64,000 bases of DNA from Balanoglossus misakiensis (taxonomy: Eukaryota > Hemichordata). The DNA is taken from NCBI GenBank assembly GCA_040954595.2, contig CM082593.2, positions 4,216,001 to 4,280,000 of the forward strand. Reading direction: 5' to 3'. Both the position numbers and the translations under genes were made by a program. Under the pieces are notes generated by a model, which was not told the origin of the DNA, did not search any database, and worked only from the letters and a program-made list of their open reading frames with translations. Within the stretch, counting starts at the first letter, position 1. Each line of letters starts with the position of its first letter. Shown here one piece after another: positions 53,001 through 64,000 of this stretch.

Positions 53001-55572
53001 TACCAAAAGCTGCATAGAATTCATCAATGTCAATTCTTGTATCCAAATTAGCATCATCGTATCGTAACAAGTCGAGTACTGAGCAAACACCAGTGATTTC
53101 TTGCAATCTTTCTTTGCTCGTGACCTTGTCAAGTTCATCAGCATCCAAGGTTTGGTCAAGATCGGCGTCATAGTAACCAAACATCATGCTGACAGCAAAC
53201 TTCTTATTGACTGAAATTACACAAATATAATTTCAATAGTTTATAATTTATAGTACGAAAGATCAAATTGACATTTATGTTGTGAAGAGGTGTCCTCATC
53301 AGAGAGATAACAAATGTTCATAATGACAGGTTTCACTATGCATGCTAAGAAAGTATTGGTCAAATCTGATAACATACCCGATGGCATAGCATTGCCTGTG
53401 TCTGTCTGCGATTGGCTGAAATCCTCCAGGTGATGATGTAACACTTGATCTTTCATTATGGCATAGCTGTCTTCATCACAATCATCGTCTGTTCAAAATA
53501 AAGGTATTATTGTCATCATCATGGAATTTACAGATTGTACAATCATGTATGATTAATTGCTACGAGGAAATATAGTTTTGTCTTCTTCACTCAGTCGACT
53601 GATCCCTGAATCAGTCAACACAATTCTCACTGAATTAATATGCCACTAAAGTGTTCCGCAAAACAATTTTAGGTCTACCTGGGGATAAAAAAAATTTCTT
53701 ACTTTTGTAGAAGCACTCTTTGGTGTGTGCTATTGCGATGCGTCTCCGTTCTAAACAGGCAGCCCGATGAAGCTCACAGTGGTTGTCATAGCGACGCCCG
53801 TCCGAACCACAGACTGGCTTGTGGTGTTGCTTACAGAAGGACATACAGACGCACTCCGGTTGGTTGCTTGCACTAAGCTGACACTCCATCCCATGGCCAC
53901 AATAGACACCATGACACTGGTCTGAGAATTAACATATTACAGTGAAAGCTATCAAGACATGAATCAACCATCACGGAAAGACAGTGTTATATAGAAAATA
54001 GTGTGTAGAAAAGTTGTGAACACAAAATAGTATTACACTGAAGCATGGTTTGTGCAGTGATCTTGACTGCAGTTACTTACCAGGGATTTCTGAATCTTGC
54101 AATCGTATTCCATGTTTCTGTAGGAAAGAATTAAACATTTAATTTTTTTTATTCTTTAGTAATGTCAGTACATGAAAAATTATTGTTAACATATGTCAAG
54201 AGAGTAAATTAAATCAAGTTTGTCTATATAATCCAGTGTTTGGTTCAGTATTGGAATGTTAATTGTTTGCCTTGATTAAATACAAGGACATAGAAATTGC
54301 ACAGTGATTATCATAATCAGTCATGATACACATCTATGCAGTTGATTCAAGCTTTTTTGCTTGTTTGGCAGCTGAATTTGTGAACCATGACTCATAAGAA
54401 CAAGAGTGAAGACGTCACAAGTCAAATAGAGCCTTATCATAGCTGTGACACATGTAGTTTCACCATCATAACCTGCAATGCATCATGGGTACTTTCGAAC
54501 CAGTTCAGCAAAAGCATTGAGTGACATCACCTAATAAGAATTCCCATTGATCATGCATATCTTTGATACGACGCATCTTAATTTTAAATAGCGTCTTCTT
54601 ATCTCCTGCTGAGAAGTTCGTTGACTCCATTAGTGAGTAACTTTCAACTTCTTGGTACTACTGGGCTGTTTATTTTTCAGTTGACAGTCACATGACATTC
54701 AGCACTGAACTGCCATTATAATTTATATAAAGCAATAAAGTATGCATCAGGAAAAAAGGAGAGAAAATCTGCTTTGTCTGGAACAAGCATTCTGCATTAG
54801 TCAGTATATCTACTTTAGATAGCACAAGACAATAATAAAAAGCCATATTAAATCGACAAGGCAGCTGAGCCACATCACATTTCATTGTGAACTTACGTAC
54901 TGACCCATGGATAATGGCACGTCCATTGGACGTACTATGGTATTTCCACGAGTTAGCCAGATGATCTCTAGAAATTGAAGCGTTCACAGCTGTTTACAGT
55001 AAATTACGAATGATAATGTAGGGAACACAGCATCTGGGGCAATCTCTCCCCTTGATGCATATTAAGAATTGTCTCGCATCCATGGCCTCGCAAGGTAATC
55101 TACTAATCATGACTCACTTCGCAAGAAATTCGTGATGCGTACGCGATGTCTGACTGAAATGTACACACCCAGCGCCCTGTCTGAATAGCTAACGATTACG
55201 AATATAAAACAAACCACTGTATCTTTTAGAAAACCCACGGATACAATAATATTTTTGTTGAATATAATATCCGGAATATATTAAGCCTACTCTGTACGGT
55301 CGATCACTAAAATGCACAGTACACAGTTTATACAGATTGCAATATGGTGTAGTCAATTTCCAAGGTACAAAGGTCGCATTTTGTATTGATAACATCCCCA
55401 ATTTAATACGTGTTATATGAAACTGTTCCAAATAATGGAAGTCTGTTTATATTACCTTAAAATGAAGCTTTGTCCTCGCCTCAGATACAGCCACATGTAC
55501 AACGACAAGCACACATAACGAAAGGATCATCTCCCGGCAGTACAGACGATAGTTGCTACATCGCGACATCAT
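50097..55572 (-). CDS. Follistatin-like protein 4/5 (FSTL5-type), secreted
   Basis: Eleven coding exons: 55572-55456, 54117-54081, 53921-53703, 53488-53378, 53210-53004, 52852-52686, 52598-52481, 52309-52148, 51937-51806, 51619-51366, 51023-50097 (816 aa; human FSTL4/5 about 840-850). A signal peptide lies in residues 1-32. A follistatin/Kazal module at about 42-122 has CVCMSFCKQHHKPVCGSDG. Two EF-hands with complete 12-residue loops (DADLDQTLDADE and DANLDTRIDIDE) are at about 170-230. Two Ig domains follow at 231-325 and 326-423, each with the two Cys and the Trp (ITWKRNG, ISWNKNG). The C-terminal half (424-816) resembles the conserved propeller-like region of FSTL4/5; its last 309 codons are one exon. 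The order of domains is diagnostic. A 5' UTR acceptor (TTTTCCAG) sits two bases before the ATG pair, so an upstream untranslated exon is likely. Ligand and exact role are not established from sequence. Confidence 0.94.
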
Positions 55573-58500
55573 GCCTGGAAAACAAGAAACGGACAATCAT
55601 ACGCGTTAAACATTCACAGAAAACACTAGACTGATTCACACAAATATAGCTGTGGTTGAGTAATCTGACAATACCTTACGGCCAGTCACCTCATAGGGAT
55701 GGCGAAGGGTATCAGAATCAAATGATGAGACGCTCAGGATCCGACCTATCGCTTCAGATTCAACCAGGGCTGCATCCACAAATAATGAGGAGGGGGTGGT
55801 TCTTAATTATGTTTATTCCCGATTATCATTCCCTATGCCGGCCGGACCCAGGCCCCGTTTTTAGCAGATGATCAGTCCCTAAATAAAAAATTCAATGAGT
55901 TGCTTTTGGATGTCTCAAAGAACAAGGTTTGTCTTTAAAACGAAAACAGTCTCGTCAGTCCAATCATATTTCAAATATATTTCATGAGCGCATGACGAGA
56001 CGCGTAGACGCGCGCGCCACAAAAATCGTCGATGTAGGTCTAATATACTAGTGATGCGTGAGTCATGCAAAATTGTCCACTTCTTGTGCACCGAATTTCT
56101 AAGGAATGTCATGGAAAAAACGAGTACATATAGCTAGACTGCAACGCATACATATAAGATGACGAAAGACGCACCTGCTTGTAATATCAACATATAAGAA
56201 TGTTAGAAATGTAAAATTATGTAAGGTTGTGACGTCAAAATGAATCTATGTAATTTCAGAACACAGAGCACTGATGGAGAGTCGGGGGCTTTCATACTCT
56301 GAGGAATCTGAATATAAGGAGGTTCAAAGTATCATTAAAGTATCATATTTTTCGATATTTTTTTTATTTAAGAGGCTTGAAGGAAAACGATCTCATAACT
56401 CACTTACAGGTGCTGGAAATTCATTTTCTTCCCGAAGAATTCCCACATGGCAATAAATTTCTCATTAGCACGCCAATGTTATGAAATACAGCGAATGTAG
56501 GGCAAAGAACTAGAAATTATGTGTAATATTTTCAATATTGCGTTGCCATGGCAATTCATTGCCGATGACAAGGCAAGCTTTCAACATTGACACCTTTGAG
56601 TCGCTTAATAACGAGTATTTTATTGTCCTCGCCGTCAGTTTTCATCATATGAAAATATTTTCGAGGTTCCTTGTATTACATTCATGCTGTATTAAGCTCG
56701 ATGAAAATTACTTTATCGATAACTCGGTCGCTATTAGAATTGTAAATACACTGGCCAAAACTAATTACCAACAGATAATGAACATAGGTTACATTTGTAA
56801 CTCAGTCACCGGACGTACCAGACTCGCATAACGGTAAAATCGCGATCGAATCGACTCGCGAAATACTTGCAATTCTCTAAATTATGTCTTAAGTTTGATA
56901 TACGTTTTTAAACTTTCATTCGTCATCCTTTAGAAGAAATGACGCCACATTTTATGCGTTAAACATGTGTTCCTACATATCTGTTTGAATCCCATCTGTA
57001 CATTTGCTCAAATCAAATAGGCAAGTTTGGATGCGTAACATGTTTTACGCGTTGTTAGAATTCCTTCAGCTTTGATTACTGTGTCTTTGAGGAATTATCC
57101 CGGGGTCGTCATCCATTTCGCCAGGAGCGCATTATTCGTAAGCACGACGAATCCCACCGTTAATAAAAGTACTGAAATACCATGGAGAGACTGTACTGGG
57201 TCGATGTCAAAGTTCAATGTAGGAGGAACACATTGATTTCTTTGGTTTTTCCTGCCTCCTTGAAACATAATCCGCAATGTTGATTACGGTTCGAAGTGTC
57301 CAACTGACGTGCTGAGAAGAACCAATAACGAACCAATTACGAGCGTTTGCAAACCACGAGCCAACTGTTTTCTTGACTATTTACGCAGTATGCTCATCGT
57401 TTGCTCCAGGCTGTGACGAGGGTGAAATGTGCAAAAAGTGTGCATTTCGACTTCATTAGCAAATGAAATAGCGGTTTTGAAAAGAAGTTTTCACTAGAAG
57501 GGCAGAACCGTCTTTCACGAAAATTTGAAGATGAATTATCTGACGTCATCACGGCCCAGATCGATGTTCACCACGTTCAAATAAAACATTCCTCCTTGTA
57601 CATGATGTAATTTTTACACTGGACATAAACGTTGCCGCGGGGTATTTCATATCCTCGGCGATGTTTTAAGATAAGTCATCCGATCTCTTCCGAGGTTAGA
57701 TTCTTCCCTCGACGCCGACAAGGTGCGTGTTCGTCTTTTCTTGTTGACACGCACTATATAGAAGGTGTTTGCATTCTTCACGGCAAACACGCATTGCATA
57801 CATTCAATATTTGAATGACTTTTGATTCGCCTTGAAATATTTTTGCGTCATTAAATTATTCACCACACTAAAAAAGACTTGGCTAGCATGAATCTTTATC
57901 CGTAAGCAAACAACGGCGACTTTGTTATCTACAAATTTAACTTCCCCAATCATTGAAATACTTATAGTGAGATATTAGGGATTGAGACAGTAAGGGCGTG
58001 TGGAGAGTGAACGAGGTTGAGTTCGTTCGATACAGCATCCATTGCTAAATCTCTCGAGAATCACATATAATCTTCCGCGCTAGCAATATGTGCGTGACGT
58101 ACGTAACATCATGCTGTATCGCTAACTCGCATTTAATTGATATCAATCAAATTGATGATGTTGGAAATAGGAAAGTCTTGTAAGTTGTAGATACAGTCTT
58201 AAGATTTACTTCAAATACATTTTAGTATCGCTTGATAATTATTTGTGTTTTATTCGATTATGAAAATAATTGTATTGTCATGTTTCTTTAAATGTTATTA
58301 AGAAAAAAAACAATCCGTGAAAGTACCTCCATCAGTCGCCTTTGGAAATATAAATGTACGAATAAATTTTTAGCATGCACGTTTCCTGTGTATTAATGTA
58401 TTAAAACGCATTTCTGCAAATGCATTGTCAGAATAAGCACAAATTGCTTAAAATGGCTGCCGTTTGGAATTCCAGACATGCTAAAGCGTTAGGATGTCTT

Positions 58501-59391
58501 ACCTGTGAAATTGCTTACAAGGTGGAGGCTCTTCCCCGAGAACTACAGCTTTGGTTAGACGAAATGGCTGGCCAGACACCAGGGCTCCATACAACCAGTC
58601 TAACACGCCACTGTATTCAGCGAGCCAAGGGGCATAGGGATGGAAATTCGGGCCGCCAATACGCGCTCTTCGCTCTTCTACGAGCGAACACAGATGGGAA
58701 GAAGCCAAGTGACGTGAATAATAATTTAATATATTAATTGAGAGACTATATGGCACTCCTATATCTCCCCCACGCATGCGCGCATTCTTAAATATCATGG
58801 TAAATTATTTACGTACAGTAGTACTGAAACAGAATCAAATATCAATCGAATGAATCATTGTTTTCAAGGAGTACAGTGCGGTACAATACTCTAGTATACG
58901 TTTTTCACAATGGTTTATAAAGATGAAAAATAAGGTTAATTTTATCCGTAATTCAACTGATAATAGCGAAATTGCGGGTACTTATGATCACTTCTGAGAT
59001 ACAATTTCAGTAATATTATGGGGAGCAATATACACAGACTCTGAAATCGTTACCATTTATCATCATGAACGACCTTTTTACCACTGATAATACATCGAAA
59101 CATTAAGGGGGGAAAGTCGCCAAATTTTTATATATTGCATCGTAGTTTAATTTATCAAAATATTTCGCAGACTTTATACTGTTTTACCCATCTGGTTGTG
59201 CAATGGAAAATAACAAAACGTAATTTTGTTGGTAATTTTAAATGTAACCCTATGGGTAGAGACTAATTCCACGTGCCAATGGTGCGCATGGTTCGAATCA
59301 TTATTTACCGCATTTCAGTTCTGGACTAGAGTTTCTTTGGACACTTGTACGTACGTCAATGTCCTGTGCATGTGGTGGCCCAAAATAAATG
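55573..59391. other. Intergenic region between divergent FSTL and WDFY3 genes
   Basis: It must contain the promoter and untranslated first exon of the minus-strand FSTL gene and perhaps regulatory DNA of WDFY3. A TGACGTCA site lies at 57541-57548 and an X-box-like GTTGCCATGGCAAT at 56542-56555. Frames at 58420-58737 plus and 57095-57277 minus show no recognised family and lack convincing splice context. Confidence 0.45.
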
Positions 59392-59559
59392 TGACGTCAT
59401 TCACTAAGAAAATCGCCCTCAACGTTGAGTACGTCTTTTTCTCATCTTCCCAGAATGCAACAAAATCAGCGAAAATGGGCAATATGGCTGTCTCATTGCA
59501 TGGAATTAGAAATTTATCGTGTGCCGATTTCATTGGGATTTTACAAGAGAATTAGTGAG
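59392..59559 (+). promoter_or_regulatory. Candidate WDFY3 promoter and first exon
   Basis: A TGACGTCA CRE at 59392-59399 is followed 160 bp later by a strong donor, GTGAG then GTAAGG, ending at 59559. WDFY3's coding exon has an acceptor at 61498-61499 and so needs an upstream exon. The link is by proximity and strand only. Confidence 0.25.
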
Positions 59560-60413
59560 GTAAGGAAATTACTCAAAGGAGGAAAAGTGCTGAAAAGGCA
59601 TATGATTGTCGATCTTCTGATGTCTTATTCCGATCGTCCGCATTTTGCTGTCAAGCATCGCATTTCTCTGTAGTGTATATGTATGCTAGACGCGAGAGGA
59701 GGGGCCAGCTCCCAGACACAACATGATACGTATTTTGCAGACAGATCACATATATTCTACTGATGGGAAACTGGCCCTGACATTCGATCATAGCTGCAGT
59801 AGGTACACCGTGAACATCAGTCCCATAAAAGCCATATTCCGAGGTTTATTCTCATGACTAGACCCAGAAATCCCGATCGACACCCTCGACATGACAGCAC
59901 GATCGTCACTTCGTTGGTGGCCATGAATCCGTACATCCTCAATATCCGTAACACTAACTTCTGCCACAAGGACATCTGAGAGCCCTTCCGGACAGTTCAC
60001 GGAACAATAGTACTGCGTCTTGCCGTAATTAACCGATTTCTTCTTCGTTGATCATTGGTTCTAGTACGTCAATAACGTAAATAAAACCCAACCGGAACCG
60101 TCAATCATGCACGGTTCAATTCAACATCCAAGTGTTGGTTTGGCAAAAAGCCCCACAACATTTCATGTTTTCAACATCAGTGTTGTTCAAATATATTTAA
60201 ACACCATAAAATCATGGAGTAGAAGGCAGATCAGATCTGTGGTAGCTCCATGATCAGATGTAGCACCAAAAGGGGGAGGGGCAGGTGAATGTTTATATGG
60301 CTGCTGTCTGTTCTTTGTTGATTGCTTTTAACATAACAATGCTCATTTGCATATATACTTAACACCTCCACCAGCATTGTTTCCCACTTGCATATAACTG
60401 TAGCCTTTCATAA

Positions 60414-60482
60414 ATTAGTAGGCCTTTCTTATTTTAATTAGCAGGCCTTTCTTATTTTAATTAGCAAGCCCTTCTTATTTCT
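60414..60482. repeat. Three-copy 23-bp tandem repeat
   Basis: Three adjacent copies of ATTAGCAGGCCTTTCTTATT plus TTA, the third with substitutions. It lies in the region upstream of the WDFY3 coding start and has no evident function. Confidence 0.85.
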
Positions 60483-61548
60483 GTACACTTTGCAACTAAA
60501 TCTCAGTGTCAAGCTTGCTAAATTGAGGTGAAATGGACCCCTTGTCATGAATTGATGTTGGTCTGGAAACCAGAAAGCTCATGCCAGCCTAAAATAAAAC
60601 ACATGTACACGTCATCTAAATACATTCTGTTTGTCCTTTTGAACGTCTTTGAAAGCTCCATTATCTGTAATATTCTCAGGATATTAAAAACCAACCTGAT
60701 TTAAAAGTGTTAAATCCATACTGTAGCAGGAGTCAGTTGTTTTGGTTTATGAGGGAGATTAGTTTGTCTGGCAGTGTCCCCCCAAGAATGTACTGTTAAT
60801 CTCATTTCTTTCATGTAAATTGACGTTGATTTCACCATTATTTGTGGCCTCGGCAGAAGGAGGATGTGTTGGGATCTTTGAAGGCCAAGTACAGTACCAC
60901 ACTTTAATCCAAGCTGTAACTCTTATAACACTGTCATCCAAATTAAAGTGTGAAAGCGAACACAAGGAAACAAAAATATGTGTGAAAATATTTACTTCTT
61001 TAAGTATAAATGTGTAATCCTATATTAGGTATCATCCGTTGAACAATTGAAAGTGTGGCAGACTTCCTTGCATTTTGAAACATGGCATTATGCCAGATTC
61101 AAGAGTCGAATTCAAAACAGGAAGTTTGTGCACCTATGACTGACTGATCTTTTCAAAAGCAGAGGTCAGCCTTAAGAACGAATTTATGTACAGCTTTGAA
61201 AATGGAATAAAGAATCTTAAAAAATTAACAGGGGACTGCTGTTATAAAGCTCCAATGGCTGTAACTATGTTTTCCGTTCTTTTGTTTTGTATATCTACTG
61301 CAGTTTCTTGTTCATATCCCGAAGCATGATGAACTGCCCAGTACTTAACTTAATAACACAACCTGTAATTAGAGTACTCAATTACCATGCTGCACCTTAC
61401 TGTAAGATCTTCTCACATCAGAATGACTCACATCAAGATAAAAGAAACATCCACTGATTTATATAGATTTCTCTAATTACACTCCTGTGTCTGTTTTAGG
61501 ACGTAATCATCTTCAACGGTAGGTGTTCAAAGACAGAAACACAGAAAG

Positions 61549-63778
61549 ATGAATTATGTACGAAAGTTGATCAACCGCCACCAGGTGGCCGAGGACAGTA
61601 GCAACACACAGGACAATGCACTGGGGTTGATGCATCTGCGCAAGCTGTGTGTAGAGCTATGCTACTCAGCACAGCCGAGCTCTGCACAAGATCAAGAGGA
61701 GAAGGTGTATATGATGTTGCCACTCTTTTGCAAGGTAAATATCTCAACTGCCATTATCCTAACCCATTCACCACCATGGTTCAATCCAAACCCATTGTTT
61801 TCTTTTGTCCTCTTAATATGGAACTGGGGATGAAAGGGTTATAAAGCTCAGTATAGTCGGCAAACACAATCCAAACTTTCACTAATAACATGCATGTGTC
61901 TTCATTTCCAGGTGTTTGGTACTGCACCAGCTGATGACATGATCACTAAATTCAGCGATGTGCTACAGTTTACCAGCTATGTTTCCAAGCTCTTTGTCAC
62001 GGAGATCAGAAGGAGGGCCTCCAATCAGTCGACAGGTAAGGAAAACAAAATTTATATAATAAACCATGCACAAATATACCCTTCAGCTGGAAGTTTGAAT
62101 AGCCACATAATGGCGTCTGACATCAGTTGATATCAAAGAATTGGTTTTATCCTTTTCAGTCCTTTTTCACTGACTGTGTATTTGTGTCGCTGTTACAGAA
62201 GCAGCCAGTTGTTCGATCGCGGATTACTTGGAAATCCAGAGTACGGAAGAGAGCAGCAATGGATGGATGCTGTTGAGCACTCTGAATCTGTTGGCGGCCG
62301 GCGGGAAAAACATCGTCGATGTGATGACGTCGGCGTCGGTTCCCTCCACCCTGGTCAAGTGTCTGTATCTCTTCTTTGATTTGCCGCCTGTGGGAGAATT
62401 AGTGTCTCCAGATCCGGGGACTCCGCAGTCAGATTTCTCTCCCTTTGAGAGGAGGGTCCTCTTACAGAAGATCTGTGTACAGGTATGTTCTTACAAACAC
62501 AGAACTCCCATTGCAGATGGTTCCACAAGCTTTGGGTACAATTCGTGACATGATACAGCCTTTTCCACGGTCAGGTCCAATATATGTGATAATTGTATGA
62601 TTTGATTGACAGCTGCTTGTTCGACTTTGCGGACACATCGCTCCGGCCGAAGAATTGGCTCGTAAAGATGACCTGACCCTTCTGTTCAGCGCCATCACTA
62701 GCTGGTGCCCTGTGCACAATGTTCCCTGGAGGAAAGGAGCTGCTGAGGTTTTAGTCACTCTATCAAGACATGGACTCTCTCAGAATGTTGTCAGTTACAT
62801 ACATAGTAAGTAAACCGTGTGAAATGATAGTGTGATCAGAGATCTCAGTCATTTGGATACCAGGAAATGTCAGTGAAATTGTAGTGTCCGTAGGTACTAA
62901 GGTAGTGAAACAGCTACATTTTCACAGGAAATGAAATCTGTGGTAGCTCGGATTGAGTCATCATGCGATAGAATATAAATAACACACAACAAAGTCCTTC
63001 ATGCATTCAAGTCATGAGTGTTTGCATACTTGCCCTACTTGATTTCCTTCTCTTGAACAAGAGTAAGATTGGCTGCATAAAGACTGTGTTATTTGACCCT
63101 CACATGATACTGTCATCAGACATTAAACATAGAATAATACAGAAATTGTTGACTCTCATAAAATTCATTAGCCAATATGAAAATGAGCCAAGAATGTCTC
63201 ATAGCGAAATATATTAAACTTCGCCAAGCCTTTTGTAACACTCAGTTTTAGTTAGTACCGCAGTGCATGTGAAGTAAATTTTCTAGTGTCTCATGTATAT
63301 TGAGTGATCCAGTTTATGACGTCTATATACTAAAAAATTCATGTCAGTCTGAGATGTTTTCCAGACTAATGATGCACGCTGTAAATTTGTTGAGCTCCTA
63401 ATGTTCATCAATGATGTAATTGTGTCTTGTCAAGCAAGACAATTGAATCGGGTCACTGATCGTGGCCGCTAAAAGGCAGGATAATCTCCCCAAAGATGTG
63501 AGGGCCATTCTGAGCATCACTTCCTCCAGAATATTAATTAAAGGTTGTATTTCCGCCGAATTTCTAAGAGTTATGTTTGTTTCTTTCCCAGGTAAAGGTT
63601 GTGTGGCGTTATGCTTGGACAATATGCAAAGAGAGCAAGCCTTGTCCCCTCTGGATATCGTGGAGATGTTTGTTACTGTTTTCTGTTTTCTGAAGGACAG
63701 CAGTGAAGTGTCTAATGTCTTGTTAGATGACTTCCGAACTTGTCACGGTTATATCTTCCTGACAGATTTTCTTCTAAG
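61549..63778 (+). CDS. WDFY3: WDFY3 (ALFY) N-terminal part, gene continues past window end
   Basis: WDFY3/ALFY is a very large BEACH-WD40-FYVE scaffold that links ubiquitinated aggregates to the autophagy machinery. Five coding exons are present: 61549-61734, 61912-62035, 62199-62482, 62613-62805, 63592-63778, giving about 324 residues; the last donor is phase 2. Recognisable conserved stretches are QDNALGLMHLRKLCVELC, EEKVYMMLPLF, KFSDVLQFTSYVSKL and VTEIRRRASNQSTEAAS, then STLVKCLYLFFDLP, PAEELARKDDLTLLFSAITS, PWRKGAAEVLVTLSRHGLS and LDDFRTCHGYIFLTDFLLR. These match the armadillo-like N-terminus of WDFY3. The BEACH, WD40 and FYVE parts lie outside. The first coding exon begins at 61500 after a TGTTTTAG acceptor, leaving 49 bases of 5' UTR in it. 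Confidence 0.95.
61761..61840. repeat. Second copy of the AACCC-type short interspersed repeat
   Basis: AACCCATTCACCACCATGGT, then CCAAACCCATTGTTTTCT, and an end of GGAACTGGGGATGAAAGGGT match the copy at 49719-49807. It sits in the first coding intron of WDFY3. Confidence 0.75.
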
Positions 63779-64000
63779 GTGAGAATAAATAATGTTCTAA
63801 CAATTAACCCCCCCCCCCCCCCCCCAGTCACCTGACTAGTGATGGAGGTTCTGTGATGGTTAGTGTTTCACATGAGCTCTTGAAGCACATCATCTTAGTG
63901 TTTGTGAACGTGACACCAGGATTAAAGTGATCCAAGATAGGACCTGACTATTTACAACTAACAGTCTGTATCACTGCTTGCGTCCATCACCAGGTTGGAA
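63779..64000 (+). other. WDFY3 intron start, with poly-C run
   Basis: The donor GTGAGAAT opens this intron. A C run of about 18 bases follows near 63808-63826. No exon is visible before the window ends. Confidence 0.6.

Noticed and set aside
58420-58737. 105-codon plus-strand frame upstream of WDFY3
   Set aside because: No recognised similarity and no splice context; the overlapping minus-strand frame is equally open, so it is probably chance.
59286-59299. GGTTCGAATC resembling a tRNA B box
   Set aside because: No paired acceptor or anticodon stems and no proper A box upstream; no cloverleaf can be drawn.

Overview
The window is nuclear DNA from an animal. Every confident gene is split by short GT-AG introns, and the encoded proteins belong to metazoan families (H/ACA RNP factor NAF1, two-pore potassium channels, TIMM23, a RASSF2/4/6-type protein, a follistatin-like 4/5 protein, WDFY3). 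One-to-one relatives of vertebrate families, compact introns and scattered MITE-like repeats suggest an invertebrate, perhaps a marine deuterostome such as a hemichordate or cephalochordate. That placement is a guess; no species-diagnostic sequence was recognised.

Layout: positions 1-16.9 kb hold no gene I can support and look like AT-rich intergenic DNA with small repeats and possible regulatory clusters. NAF1 lies on the minus strand from 26571 down to 16912 (8 coding exons, 778 aa), with a likely untranslated first exon near 28141. Two tandem, same-strand K2P channel genes follow at 31936-28834 (533 aa) and 37072-34085 (574 aa). They share one phase-1 intron inside the first selectivity filter and have unusually long cytoplasmic loops, resembling TRESK (KCNK18). 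A roughly 37-copy, 28-bp minisatellite (38248-39294) ends 170 bp before the plus-strand TIMM23 start (39464-41478, 7 exons, 199 aa). A plus-strand RASSF2/4/6-type gene follows (43124-46267, 7 coding exons, 501 aa) with an expanded charged middle exon. A large foldback element (47588-48159) separates it from a convergent minus-strand FSTL4/5 gene (55572-50097, 11 coding exons, 816 aa). The window closes with the first five coding exons of WDFY3 on the plus strand (61549-63778), which continues past the end.

The genes are functionally unrelated housekeeping and signalling genes, not an operon or cluster, except for the K2P pair, which is a local duplication. I found no CRISPR array, tRNA, rRNA or complete autonomous transposon. 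The strongest oddity is in the first K2P gene: its only reading-frame-preserving splice uses a GC-AG intron and gives Gly-Asp-Gly where the first potassium filter normally has Gly-Tyr/Phe-Gly. Exon boundaries were derived by hand from splice signals, phase and homology remembered from the families; an error of a base or an alternative splice is possible in places.
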